From: CAVSEK01 sp963726975
GTDB lineage: Bacteria; Actinomycetota; Actinomycetes; Mycobacteriales; SCTD01
Direction: 5' to 3'
NCBI GenBank assembly: GCA_963726975.1
Contig: CAVSEK010000009.1
Location: forward strand, 62,001 to 126,000
DNA length: 64,000 nt
The notes below the pieces were generated by a model. That model did no database searches and was not told the origin of the DNA. It saw only the letters and a list, made by a program, of their open reading frames with translations. Both the position numbers and the translations under genes were made by a program. Shown one piece after another: positions 1 to 7,956 of this stretch (position 1 is the first letter of the stretch; each line of letters begins with the position of its first letter).

Positions 1-28
1 GTGCCCAGGACGACGAGCTCTCGCGCGC

Positions 29-223
29 TCACCGGTCCGGGGAACGGCCCCGGTCGTCGTACGCCCGGTCGCGCGCGTCCTCGGCCTCGGTCCGCGCCCG
101 GGCCTTCTCCAGCGCCTGCTCGGCCTCCTCCCGCGAGGAGTAGGGGCCGAGCCGGTCGCCGCTGCGGCAGCCCACCCCCTCCTCGACGCCGTGCGACAGG
201 CAGTACCACCAGGACGAGGCCAT
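29..223 (-). CDS. small Cys/His conserved hypothetical protein
   Basis: A 64-residue protein whose N-terminus carries Cys8, His11 and Cys19 among aromatic residues, followed by a segment reading RLGPYSSREEAEQALEKA and a charged low-complexity tail. The middle segment resembles the short LGPY-S-REEA stretch of SPOR-like or small actinobacterial hypothetical proteins, where the pattern is used for peptidoglycan or surface contacts; that link is inference. The Cys/His arrangement could bind a metal but lacks a full four-ligand set. It is divergent from the carbonic-anhydrase-like gene, with an ATG start at 223. I do not recognise a defined function; the ORF is credible because its composition is amphipathic rather than the Arg/Pro/Ala-rich pattern of antisense frames here. 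Confidence 0.6.
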   Translation of the reverse strand: MASSWWYCLSHGVEEGVGCRSGDRLGPYSSREEAEQALEKARARTEAEDARDRAYDDRGRSPDR

Positions 224-317
224 GGCGCGGGTGTGCCCCGGCGCGCACGGCGGTACGCCCCGGGAGAGCGCAGCGCTGCCTGCCGCCCCGTCCCGCCCGT
301 ACGCCCGAGGAGCTCCC

Positions 318-908
318 GTGCCGGTCTACGCCCTGGGGGACCGCGTCCCCCGGATCTCCCCCGAGGCCTTCGTGCACCCCGACGCGGTGGTGGTCGGCGA
401 CGTCACCATCGGGGCGGGCAGCACCGTCTGGCCGGGCGCGGTGCTGCGCGGCGACTACGGCCGCATCGTCGTCGGGGAGCGCACGTCGGTGCAGGACGGC
501 ACGGTCGTGCACTGCACCGCCGAGCACCCGACGGTCGTCGGCGACGAGTGCGTCGTCGGGCACCTCGTGCACCTGGAGGGGTGCACGGTCGAAGACCGGT
601 GCCTCGTCGGCTCGGGCTCGGTCGTCCTGCACGACGCGGTGGTGCGCACCGGCGCGCTGGTCGGCGCCGGCGCGGTCGTCGGCAACCGGGTGGAGGTGCC
701 GTCGCGCGCCATGGCGCTGGGCGTCCCGGCGCGCATGCGGCTCGACGCCGTGCCCGAGGGGGCGTTCGCCGACGGGGTGGCGATGTACGTCGAGAACGGC
801 CGCCGCTACCGCGAGCAGCTGCGGCGGCTGGACGGCCCGGCTCCGGACGCGCGGCGGCCCGGCGCCTCCGGGGGAGGGGCCGGGCCGTCGGGGAGCGCCG
901 GGGACTAG
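318..908 (+). CDS. gamma-carbonic anhydrase family protein (left-handed beta-helix)
   Basis: A 196-residue hexapeptide-repeat protein of the gamma-carbonic anhydrase/PaaY family, expected to be a trimeric cytosolic enzyme with a metal site between subunits. Repeating V-x-G-D-x-x-I units (residues about 20-140) form the left-handed helix. His65 (in VVHC) and His82 (in VGH) fall at two of the three family metal-ligand positions, but the third position, His in GHxxxLHGC proteins, is Glu87 here (GHLVHLEGC), so catalysis as a carbonic anhydrase is uncertain. The GTG at 318 is chosen over upstream in-frame starts because GAGGAG lies 5-10 nt before it and the family N-terminus starts there. Its stop overlaps the convergent cspA stop in a CTAG tetramer. 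Confidence 0.82.
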   Translation: MPVYALGDRVPRISPEAFVHPDAVVVGDVTIGAGSTVWPGAVLRGDYGRIVVGERTSVQDGTVVHCTAEHPTVVGDECVVGHLVHLEGCTVEDRCLVGSGSVVLHDAVVRTGALVGAGAVVGNRVEVPSRAMALGVPARMRLDAVPEGAFADGVAMYVENGRRYREQLRRLDGPAPDARRPGASGGGAGPSGSAGD

Positions 909-1108
909 ATCGGGCGGACCTGGTCGGCCTGCGGCCCCTTCTGGCCCTGGGTCACCTCGAACTCGACGCGCTGGCCCTCGTCGAGCGAGCGGTAGCCGTC
1001 GCTCTGGATGGCGGAGTAGTGGACGAAGACGTCAGCGCCGCCGCCGTCGACGGCGATGAAGCCGAAGCCCTTCTCGGCGTTGAACCACTTCACGGAACCC
1101 TGTGCCAT
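905..1108 (-). CDS. cspA: cold-shock protein CspA family
   Basis: A 67-residue single cold-shock domain, a small RNA/ssDNA-binding OB-fold acting as an RNA chaperone in the cytoplasm. Both nucleic-acid-binding motifs are intact: RNP1 as KGFGFI (residues about 13-18) and RNP2 as VFVHYSAI (about 27-34). Length matches the family. The ATG at 1108 follows a purine-rich GAGAGAGA stretch in the mRNA. Roughly 150 nt of untranslated leader separate it from a TACGCT -10-like hexamer, in keeping with the long 5' leaders of cold-shock genes. It runs convergent with the carbonic-anhydrase-like gene. Confidence 0.95.
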   Translation of the reverse strand: MAQGSVKWFNAEKGFGFIAVDGGGADVFVHYSAIQSDGYRSLDEGQRVEFEVTQGQKGPQADQVRPI

Positions 1109-1256
1109 GTGCGTGTCTCTCTCTTGCGGGGACGGCTCCCGCACGGCGCGGGGGCCGAGTCGTGCCGGCTCCTGCGCGCGGGTGTGCCCCCGGCTCAGGC
1201 GCCCGCGACGTTCACGCGGGCTGTCGAGCGCGCGAGGACATGAGCGACTGGCGCCG

Positions 1257-1262
1257 AGCGTA
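1257..1262 (-). promoter_or_regulatory. putative -10 element of cspA
   Basis: On the minus strand this reads TACGCT, matching the actinobacterial TAnnnT -10 pattern, about 150 nt upstream of the cspA start. No clear -35 hexamer is visible. The call rests on motif and position only. Confidence 0.4.
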
Positions 1263-1327
1263 CAGATCACGCGCGGTGCGCGGTAGACCCCGCGCGGGCG
1301 GGCGCGACGCCCGGAGGAGCGGGACCG

Positions 1328-1525
1328 TCAGGCCCGGGTGACCTTGCCGGCCTTGAGGCAGGAGGTGCACACGCCGAGCTTCATCGGCTGCTTGCCGCTC
1401 TTGCCGGCGAGGGCCCGCACGGTCTGGATGTTGGGGTTCCAGCGGCGGCGGGTGCGCCGGTGCGAGTGGCTGACCGACATGCCGAAGCCCGGCCCCTTGC
1501 CACAGACGTCGCAGGTCGCGGCCAC
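1328..1525 (-). CDS. rpmB: 50S ribosomal protein L28
   Basis: A 65-residue L28 of the large ribosomal subunit. It has the family core GMSVSHSHRRTRRRWNPN and IQTVRA, and is the zinc-ribbon (C+) form: CDVC at residues 5-8 and CTSC at 53-56. Start is GTG at 1525, preceded in the mRNA by AGGAG at a normal distance. It is transcribed away from the DAK2/recG genes, the usual divergent arrangement in actinobacteria. Confidence 0.96.
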   Translation of the reverse strand: MAATCDVCGKGPGFGMSVSHSHRRTRRRWNPNIQTVRALAGKSGKQPMKLGVCTSCLKAGKVTRA

Positions 1526-1657
1526 GGTGTTCTCCTGAGGTGCTCGGGTGCGGGGAGGAGCCGGCAGGGCGCACCCGTCCGGACTGAGCACCCAGGCTAG
1601 CAGCGGCGCGCCCGGGCCGGCCGCGCCGCGGGGGCGCCCCGTGCGGTGCCCGGCGGT

Positions 1658-1663
1658 TAGGGT
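1658..1663 (+). promoter_or_regulatory. putative -10 element upstream of the DAK2 gene
   Basis: TAGGGT lies 34 nt before the GTG at 1698 and fits TAnnnT. It would start the long collinear set from the DAK2 gene through recG and coaD. Motif and position only. Confidence 0.45.
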
Positions 1664-1697
1664 CGCGCGACCGGTCCCCGTCCTGCTGGAGTGTCCC

Positions 1698-3269
1698 GTG
1701 CTGCGCAGGCTCGACGCCGCGGCGCTGCGGCGCTGGGCGGTGCTCGGCGCGGACGCGCTGGGGTCCGCGCGCGACGAGATCGACGGCCTGAACGTCTTCC
1801 CGGTGCCGGACGGCGACACCGGCACGAACCTGCTGCTCACCTGGTCGTCGGCGTGCGCGGCGGCGGCTGCGGCAGGGCCGGTCGACCTCGCGACCACGGC
1901 GGGTGCGCTGGCCGAGGGAGCGCTGCACGGCGCGCGCGGCAGCTCCGGGGCGCTGCTCGGCGCCCTGCTGCGCGGGCTGGCCGACGGGCTCGCGGACGGC
2001 GACGGGGGTCCGGCCGCGCTGGCCGACGGCCTGGCCCGCGGCGTCGCCTGCGCCCGGGAGGCGGTCGGCGAGCCCGTCGAGGGGACCGTGCTCACCGTCG
2101 CGGCTGCGGCGGCGGCCGCGGCGCTCGCGGCCGTCGAGGCGGCGCAGGGGCGGCCGCTCGGGCTGGCCGACCTGGCCGCCGCGGCGCGCACCGCTGCCGA
2201 CGAGGCGCTGGGCACGACCACGGCGCTGCTGCCCGCCCTGCGCGACGCGGGAGTGGTGGACGCCGGCGGGCGCGGCTGGGCCGTGCTGATGGCGGCGCTG
2301 GAGCAGGCGGTCGGCGGCCTGCTGGTGCCGGCCGCCGCGGGGCCCCTGCGGCCGACGGCGGGCCGGCCGGCACGCCGGGTCGGTCCGGCGTACGAGGTCG
2401 AGTACCTGCTGGAGCCGGCGGCCGCTCCGCAGGCCGGGCGCGACGGGCTGCGCCGGGCGCTGGGCCGGCTGGGCGACAGCGTCGTCGTCCTGGCGGGTGG
2501 GGGTCCGGGTCCGGGTGGGGGTCCGGGTCGGTGGCACGTGCACGCGCACGTCGACGACGTCGTCGCGGCCGTCGCGGCCGGCGCCGAGCTCGGCCGCCCC
2601 ACCCGGCTGCGGGTCACCGGGCTGGCCGCCCGCCCGTCGCCCGGGCGTGTCGTCGTCGCGGTCGCGGAGGCGGGGCTGGCCGCGGTGCTCGCCGACAGCG
2701 GCGCCCACGTCGTCGGCGACCCCGAGCAGCTCCTGGACGCGGTGCGGGCCAGTGGTGCGGCCGAGGCGGTGCTGCTGCTCGCGCCCGACGGCGTGGCGGC
2801 CGGCCGGGACGCCGCGCTCCGCCTGGCACCGGACGGTGTGCGGGCCGAGGTGGTGGAGGTGGCCTCGGCCCTGCAGGCGCTGTCGGCGGGGAGCGTCGCC
2901 GACCCGGGGCTGCCGCTGGAGCAGGACGCGGCCGCGATGGCCGCCGCCGCGCGCGGGGTGCGTACGGCCTCCGTCGTCCTGGCCCGGCGCTCCGCACAGA
3001 CCTCGGCGGGGTTGTGCCTGCCGGGCGACGCGCTCGGCGTCGTCGACGGCCGGGTCGAGGTCGTCGGCGCCGGACCGGCCTGGGTCGCGCAGCGCCTCGT
3101 CGACCGGCTGCTCGAGTCGGCCCCGGCCGAGCGGGTGACCGCGCTGCTCGGGCCGGGCGCCCCCGACGACGTGGCGCCGGCGCTGGTCCGGCACGGTGCC
3201 GCCCGCGGGGTCGAGGTGCTCGTGCTGCCCGGAGCCGGCACCGGTCCGCTGCTGCTCGGGATCGAGTGA
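1698..3269 (+). CDS. DAK2/FakA-like kinase-domain protein
   Basis: A 523-residue protein with an N-terminal DAK2 (DhaL-like) nucleotide-binding domain, seen in GLNVFPVPDGDTGTN (residues about 31-45) whose aspartates bind Mg-ATP, and a C-terminal part resembling the FakA/YloV central and C-terminal domains. Firmicute FakA phosphorylates fatty acids held by FakB; the actinobacterial protein next to recG is usually annotated only as DAK2-domain protein, so fatty-acid kinase activity is inference. A glycine-rich run (about residues 269-279) comes from a short GGGTCC repeat and is probably a linker. Start is GTG at 1698; the stop overlaps the recG start in GTGA, implying translational coupling. 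Confidence 0.85.
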   Translation: MLRRLDAAALRRWAVLGADALGSARDEIDGLNVFPVPDGDTGTNLLLTWSSACAAAAAAGPVDLATTAGALAEGALHGARGSSGALLGALLRGLADGLADGDGGPAALADGLARGVACAREAVGEPVEGTVLTVAAAAAAAALAAVEAAQGRPLGLADLAAAARTAADEALGTTTALLPALRDAGVVDAGGRGWAVLMAALEQAVGGLLVPAAAGPLRPTAGRPARRVGPAYEVEYLLEPAAAPQAGRDGLRRALGRLGDSVVVLAGGGPGPGGGPGRWHVHAHVDDVVAAVAAGAELGRPTRLRVTGLAARPSPGRVVVAVAEAGLAAVLADSGAHVVGDPEQLLDAVRASGAAEAVLLLAPDGVAAGRDAALRLAPDGVRAEVVEVASALQALSAGSVADPGLPLEQDAAAMAAAARGVRTASVVLARRSAQTSAGLCLPGDALGVVDGRVEVVGAGPAWVAQRLVDRLLESAPAERVTALLGPGAPDDVAPALVRHGAARGVEVLVLPGAGTGPLLLGIE

Positions 3270-5455
3270 GCGTCGTGGACCGCGACGCGCCCCTGTCCGG
3301 CGTGCTCGGCGCCCCCACCGCCCGCGCGCTCGAGGACGGCCTGCACCTGCGCACCGTCGAGGACCTGCTGCGGCACTACCCCCGCCGCTACGCCGAGCGG
3401 GGCACCCTCACCCCCCTGGACGAGCTGGAGGTCGGGGAGCACGTCACGGTGCACGCGCAGGTCGAGCGCTCGGAGGTCCGCACGACGCGCGAGGGCAAGA
3501 AGATGCTCGAGGTGGTCGTCACCGACGGCGCGAGCCGGCTGCGGCTGACCTTCTTCGGCAAGGCGGTCTGGCGGGCCAAGGAGCTGCCCGCCGGCCGCCG
3601 CGGCCTGTTCGCCGGGCAGGTGACGCGCTTCCGCTCGGACCTGCAGCTCACCCATCCCGACTACTCCTTCGAGGGCGAGGACCTCGCGTCGCTCGTCCCC
3701 GTCTACCCGGCGACGCGCGCCGTGCCGTCCTGGAACGTCGCCAAGGCCGTGCGCACGGTGCTCGACGGGCTGGAGCTGCCCGACGACCCGCTGCCCGAGG
3801 AGCTGAGGCGGGAGCACCGGCTGCTGCCGCTGAGCGAGGCGCTGCGGCGGGTCCACCGGCCGGACGACCGCGCCGACGTCGCGCGGGCGACCCAGCGGTT
3901 GCGCTGGGACGAGGCGTACGTCGTGCAGGTCGCGCTGGCCCAGCGCCGGGCCGCGCTGCGCCGGGTGCCCGCGGTGCCGCGCGTGCCCCGGCCGGACGGC
4001 CTGCTCGCGGCGCTCGACGCGCAGCTGCCCTTCTCGCTCACGCAGGGCCAGCGCGACATCGGCCAGGTGCTGCTCACCGAGCTGGCGCGCAGCACCCCGG
4101 TGCACCGCCTGCTGCAGGGCGAGGTGGGCAGCGGGAAGACCCTCGTCGCCCTGCGCGCCATGCTCGCCGTCGTCGACGCGGGAGGGCAGGCGGCCCTGCT
4201 CGCCCCCACCGAGGTGCTCGCCCAGCAGCACGCGCGCTCGCTGCGCCAGCTGCTGGGCCCGCTCGCGCTGGAGGGCCAGCTCGGCGCCGCGTCCCGCGCG
4301 ACGCGGGTCGCGCTGCTCACCGGGTCGCTCGGCGCGGCCGCCCGCAGGAGCGCGCTGCTCGACGCGGCGAGCGGCGCCGCGGGGATCGTCGTCGGCACCC
4401 ACGCGCTGCTGTCGGAGGGCGTGCGGTTCGCCGACCTCGGGCTCGTCGTCGTCGACGAGCAGCACCGGTTCGGCGTCGAGCAGCGCGACGCCCTGCGGGC
4501 CAAGGGCCGGGAGGGCACGACGCCGCACCTGCTCGTCATGACCGCCACGCCGATACCGCGCACGGTGGCGATGACGGTGTTCGGCGACCTGGAGACGAGC
4601 GTGCTGCGCGAGCTCCCGCAGGGCCGCTCGCCGGTCGCGACGTTCGTGGTCGGCACGCCGCGGGCCCTCGAGCGCACCTGGCAGCGCGTGCGCGAGGAGG
4701 TGGAGCAGGGCCGGCAGGTCTTCGTCGTCTGTCCCCGCATCGGCGACGTCGAGGACGGGAGCGCGGGGGGCAGCGGCGGGCGCGAGGACGACGGCGGGCC
4801 CGCGGACCTCGACCTCGACCTCGACGTCGGCGACGACCGGCGTCCCCCGGTGGCCGTCCTCGACCTGCTGCCGCTGCTCGAGGGCGGTCCGCTCGCCGGC
4901 CTGCGCCTGGCGGCCCTGCACGGCCGGCTGCCGCCGGAGGACAAGGAGGCGGTCATGGGGCGCTTCACGGCCGGCGACCTGGACGTCCTCGTCGCGACCA
5001 CCGTCGTCGAGGTGGGCGTCGACGTCCCCAACGCCACGACGGTCGTCGTCATGGACGCCGACCGCTTCGGCGTCTCGCAGCTGCACCAGCTGCGCGGCCG
5101 GGTCGGGCGGGGCAGGCACCCCGGGCTGTGCCTGCTCGTCACCGAGGTGCCGCAGGCCAGCCCGCCGGGACAGCGCCTCACGGCCGTGGCGGGGACGACC
5201 GACGGGTTCGCGCTGTCCGAGCTCGACCTGGAGCAGCGCCGCGAGGGCGACGTCCTCGGCGTGCGGCAGTCCGGCGGCACCTCCTCGCTGCGCATGCTGC
5301 AGGTGCTGCGCGACGCGGACGTCGTCGCGGCGGCCCGGCAGGCGGCGACCGCCCTCGTCGCGGACGACCCCGACCTCGAGCGGCACCCGGCGCTGGCCGC
5401 TGCGGTGCGGGCGATCGTGGGGGAGGACCGGGCGGCCTACCTGGAGAAGGCGTGA
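3266..5455 (+). CDS. recG: ATP-dependent DNA helicase RecG
   Basis: A 729-residue branch-migrating helicase that remodels stalled replication forks and Holliday junctions. The wedge/OB domain occupies roughly residues 50-150; helicase motif I (GEVGSGKT) is near residue 285, motif II (DEQH) near 397, motif III (TATPIPRT) near 430, and the C-terminal helicase domain carries GRVGRGRHPG. Unusual is an acidic Gly/Asp insertion at about residues 495-524, including a DLDLDLDV run, where most RecG proteins have a short loop. GTG start overlaps the preceding stop by 4 nt; rsmD follows after 19 nt. Confidence 0.96.
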   Translation: MSVVDRDAPLSGVLGAPTARALEDGLHLRTVEDLLRHYPRRYAERGTLTPLDELEVGEHVTVHAQVERSEVRTTREGKKMLEVVVTDGASRLRLTFFGKAVWRAKELPAGRRGLFAGQVTRFRSDLQLTHPDYSFEGEDLASLVPVYPATRAVPSWNVAKAVRTVLDGLELPDDPLPEELRREHRLLPLSEALRRVHRPDDRADVARATQRLRWDEAYVVQVALAQRRAALRRVPAVPRVPRPDGLLAALDAQLPFSLTQGQRDIGQVLLTELARSTPVHRLLQGEVGSGKTLVALRAMLAVVDAGGQAALLAPTEVLAQQHARSLRQLLGPLALEGQLGAASRATRVALLTGSLGAAARRSALLDAASGAAGIVVGTHALLSEGVRFADLGLVVVDEQHRFGVEQRDALRAKGREGTTPHLLVMTATPIPRTVAMTVFGDLETSVLRELPQGRSPVATFVVGTPRALERTWQRVREEVEQGRQVFVVCPRIGDVEDGSAGGSGGREDDGGPADLDLDLDVGDDRRPPVAVLDLLPLLEGGPLAGLRLAALHGRLPPEDKEAVMGRFTAGDLDVLVATTVVEVGVDVPNATTVVVMDADRFGVSQLHQLRGRVGRGRHPGLCLLVTEVPQASPPGQRLTAVAGTTDGFALSELDLEQRREGDVLGVRQSGGTSSLRMLQVLRDADVVAAARQAATALVADDPDLERHPALAAAVRAIVGEDRAAYLEKA

Positions 5456-5474
5456 CGCCGACGGGGGAGCGGTC

Positions 5475-6002
5475 ATGAGGATCGTCGCCGGGACGCACCG
5501 CGGCCGTCCGCTGGCCGTGCCGCGCGGCGGCCCGACCCGCCCGACCGCCGACCGCGCCCGGGAGGGCCTGTTCTCCTCGCTGCAGAGCCTGCTCGACCTC
5601 GACGGCGCGCGCGTGCTCGACCTGTACGCCGGCAGCGGGGCCCTCGGGCTGGAGGCCCTCAGCCGGGGTGCTGCGGGAGCGACGCTCGTCGAGCAGGACG
5701 AGCGCGCCCTGACCGCCCTGCGGGCCAACGTCGCGTCGCTCGCCCTGCCCGCGGACGTCGTCGCACAGCCCGTCGAGCGCTTCCTCGACGGCGAGCCCGT
5801 GCCGTACGACCTGGTGCTGCTCGACCCGCCGTACGACCTCGACGTGGACCCCGTGCTGGTGCGCCTGGTGCCGTGGGCGGCCGACGTGGTGGTCGTCGAG
5901 CGGCGGACCCGGGGACCCGCGCCGGCCTGGCCGGACGGGCTGGAGGGGCTGCGGAGCCGCCGCTACGGGGAGGCGACGCTCTGGTACGGTTCAAGATCAT
6001 GA
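5475..6002 (+). CDS. rsmD: 16S rRNA (guanine966-N2)-methyltransferase RsmD
   Basis: A 175-residue class I methyltransferase that modifies G966 of 16S rRNA. The family N-terminus MRIVAGTHRGR, the SAM-binding LDLYAGSGALGLEALSRG (about residues 43-60) and the catalytic DPPYD (about 117-121, a variant of NPPY) are all present. Length is normal. ATG start at 5475. Its TGA overlaps the coaD ATG, the standard rsmD-coaD coupling. Confidence 0.95.
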   Translation: MRIVAGTHRGRPLAVPRGGPTRPTADRAREGLFSSLQSLLDLDGARVLDLYAGSGALGLEALSRGAAGATLVEQDERALTALRANVASLALPADVVAQPVERFLDGEPVPYDLVLLDPPYDLDVDPVLVRLVPWAADVVVVERRTRGPAPAWPDGLEGLRSRRYGEATLWYGSRS

Positions 6003-6487
6003 GAAGGGCCGTCTGCCCCGGGTCGTTCGACCCCGTGACCCTCGGTCACCTGGACATCGTCGGGCGCGCGAGCGCGGTCTACGACGAGGTCACGGTCGCC
6101 GTCCTGGTCAACAAGAAGAAGTCGTCGCTGTTCACGGTCGACGAGCGCATCGAGATGCTGCGCGAGGTGACCGCGTCCTACGGCAACGTCGTCGTCGACA
6201 GCTTCCACGGGCTGCTCGTCGACTGGTGCCGCAGCCACGACGTCCCCGTCATCGTCAAGGGGCTGCGCGCGGTGTCGGACTTCGACTACGAGCTGCAGAT
6301 GGCGCAGATGAACCACGGGCTCGCGGGCGTCGAGACGTTCTTCATGACGACCAACCCGCTCTACAGCTTCCTGTCCTCCAGCCTGGTCAAGGAGGTGGCG
6401 ACGTACGGCGGCGACGTCGCCCACCTCGTCCCCGGTCCGGTGCACGACCGGCTGACGGCGCGGCTGTCCGAGCGCGCGGCGGGCTGA
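5999..6487 (+). CDS. coaD: phosphopantetheine adenylyltransferase
   Basis: A 162-residue CoaD, which transfers AMP to 4'-phosphopantetheine in coenzyme A synthesis. The nucleotidyltransferase T/HxGH motif appears as GSFDPVTLGH near residues 8-17 and the C-terminal family signature as SSLVKEVA near 128-135. ATG at 5999 overlaps the rsmD stop (ATGA). Its product feeds the acyl carrier protein encoded 3 kb downstream. Confidence 0.97.
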   Translation: MRRAVCPGSFDPVTLGHLDIVGRASAVYDEVTVAVLVNKKKSSLFTVDERIEMLREVTASYGNVVVDSFHGLLVDWCRSHDVPVIVKGLRAVSDFDYELQMAQMNHGLAGVETFFMTTNPLYSFLSSSLVKEVATYGGDVAHLVPGPVHDRLTARLSERAAG

Positions 6488-6488
6488 C

Positions 6489-7013
6489 GTGCCCGGCCGC
6501 GGCCCCGAGGAGCTGCAGCGGGTGCTCGACGCGCTGACCCGCACCGTCGAGCAGGCCCGCTCGATGCCCATGTCGGCCTCCTGCGTCGTCAACCGGGCCG
6601 AGGTCCTCGGCCTGCTCGACGAGCTCCGGGCGCGACTGCCGCAGGCGCTGCGGGAGGCCGAGCACGTGCTGGGCGACCGGGCCGGCGTCGTCGACGACGG
6701 GCGGCGCGAGGCCGAGCGCGTCGTCGCCACCGCGCAGGCCGAGCGCCGTCGGCTGGTCGGCGGCAGCGACGTCGTGCGCGACGCCGAGGCGGAGGCGCGC
6801 CAGGTGCTCGCCCGGGCGTCCGAGCAGGCGCAGGCGCTGCGGGAGCAGGCCGAGGACTGGGTGGACACGCGCCTCGCGACCTTCGAGGTCGTGCTCACCA
6901 AGACGCTGGCCGCCGTGGAGCGCGGCCGCGACCAGCTCGCGGGCGGGCACCCGCTGGACGCCCTGCGCGACGACGGCCCCGACGACCCCGACGACCGCCC
7001 GCTGTTCTCCTGA
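6489..7013 (+). CDS. sepIVA: SepIVA/DivIVA-like coiled-coil protein
   Basis: A 174-residue protein dominated by Ala/Glu/Arg/Gln heptads (about residues 40-130) predicted to form a long coiled coil, with an acidic C-terminal tail. Its position between coaD and the DUF177/rpmF/rnc genes matches the gene for mycobacterial SepIVA, a DivIVA-domain regulator of septation and envelope synthesis. The N-terminal SxxCVVNRxEVLxLLDELR segment (about residues 31-48) fits that family. GTG start at 6489, 1 nt after the coaD stop. Cell-division function is taken from the family and context. Confidence 0.75.
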   Translation: MPGRGPEELQRVLDALTRTVEQARSMPMSASCVVNRAEVLGLLDELRARLPQALREAEHVLGDRAGVVDDGRREAERVVATAQAERRRLVGGSDVVRDAEAEARQVLARASEQAQALREQAEDWVDTRLATFEVVLTKTLAAVERGRDQLAGGHPLDALRDDGPDDPDDRPLFS

Positions 7014-7054
7014 CCGCGACGAGCCGCGACCGGGCCGCCGGGTCCCGCGTCCGC

Positions 7055-7060
7055 TAGCCT
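7055..7060 (+). promoter_or_regulatory. leaderless -10 element for DUF177-rpmF
   Basis: TAGCCT ends 8 nt before the GTG at 7069. A TAnnnT hexamer 6-8 nt from the start codon is the geometry of leaderless actinobacterial transcripts and supports 7069 as the start. Confidence 0.55.
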
Positions 7061-7068
7061 GGACAGCC

Positions 7069-7732
7069 GTGCCCACGGTCGAGCGCGCCTCGACCCGCAC
7101 CTGGACGACCCCCGCCCCCTCGCACTGGACAGCCCCTCTCGTGGACAGGAAGCCGCAGCACCGCCTCGACCCCCGCAAGCCCCTCGTCGTCGACACGCGC
7201 GAGCTGGGCCGCCGCCCGGGGTCGATGCGCACGCTGGTCCGCACCGTGCCCGCTCCGGACGGCCTGGGGATCGTCGACCTCGTCGGCGTGCCGACCGGTG
7301 CCGACCTCGAGCTCGACCTGCGGCTGGAGTCGGTCATGGAGGGCGTGCTCGTCGAGCGGCACCGCCACGGCGCCGGTCGAGGGCGAGTGCGGGCGCTGCC
7401 TGGACCCGGTCTCGGACACCGTCGAGGTGCGGCTGCAGGAGCTGTTCGCCTACACGCCCGGCGACGACCCCGACGAGGACCAGCCGCTGCTCGAGGGCGA
7501 CCTGCTCGACCTCGAGCCCGCGCTGCGGGACGCCGTCGTGCTGGCCCTGCCCCTCACCCCGCTGTGCGACGAGGACTGCGCCGGTCTGTGCGCCGAGTGC
7601 GGCGAGCGGCTCGACGACCTCCCCCCCGACCACGCGCACGGCGCGACCGACCCCCGCTGGTCGGCCCTGCAGGACCTCGTCCGCACCAGTCCCGCCAGCA
7701 GCCCGACCCGTCCCCACCCCGAGGAGAACTAG
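7069..7732 (+). CDS. DUF177 (YceD-like) protein, frameshifted
   Basis: DUF177 proteins are encoded beside rpmF and are linked to 23S rRNA or L32 handling. The N-terminal half (LDPRKPLVVDTRELGRR, residues about 34-50, and LDLRLESVMEGVLV) is in one frame; the zinc-binding half with CGRC and CDEDCAGLCAECG continues in the next. One extra base at about 7354, at the junction GTC-G-AGC, accounts for the break, and the 664 nt length equals 3n+1. Either the gene is inactivated or the base is an error; intact motifs on both sides favour an error. The start at 7069 is supported by a leaderless promoter, with GTG 7141 as alternative. rpmF follows after 2 nt. Confidence 0.82.
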
Positions 7733-7734
7733 CG

Positions 7735-7905
7735 ATGGCCGTCCCGAAGCGCAGGATGTCGCGCAGCAACACCCGCTCGCGCCGCTCGCAGTGGAAGACC
7801 GCCCTGCCGGTGCTCACCACCTGCGACCGCGGCCACACCACCCGCCCGCACACCGTGTGCCCCGAGTGCGGCCGCTACGACCGCCGCACCGTCGTCGCCG
7901 TCTGA
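7735..7905 (+). CDS. rpmF: 50S ribosomal protein L32
   Basis: A 56-residue L32 with the hallmark start MAVPKRRMSRSNTRSRRSQW. A zinc-ribbon-like set is present: Cys and His in TTCDRGH and the CPEC pair. ATG at 7735 follows GAGGAG with normal spacing; the ribosome-binding site lies inside the end of the DUF177 gene, so the two are coupled. The DUF177-rpmF pair is near universal. Confidence 0.97.
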   Translation: MAVPKRRMSRSNTRSRRSQWKTALPVLTTCDRGHTTRPHTVCPECGRYDRRTVVAV

Positions 7906-7956
7906 CCCCGCTCCCGACCCGCCGCTGAGCCTTCCCGTCCCCCGCGCGGCGCTGCG

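Noticed and set aside
1212..5728. Very long minus-strand open frames opposite recG and the DAK2 gene
   Set aside because: They are Arg/Pro/Ala/Gly-rich shadows of GC-rich third positions; the plus-strand proteins have full family motifs.
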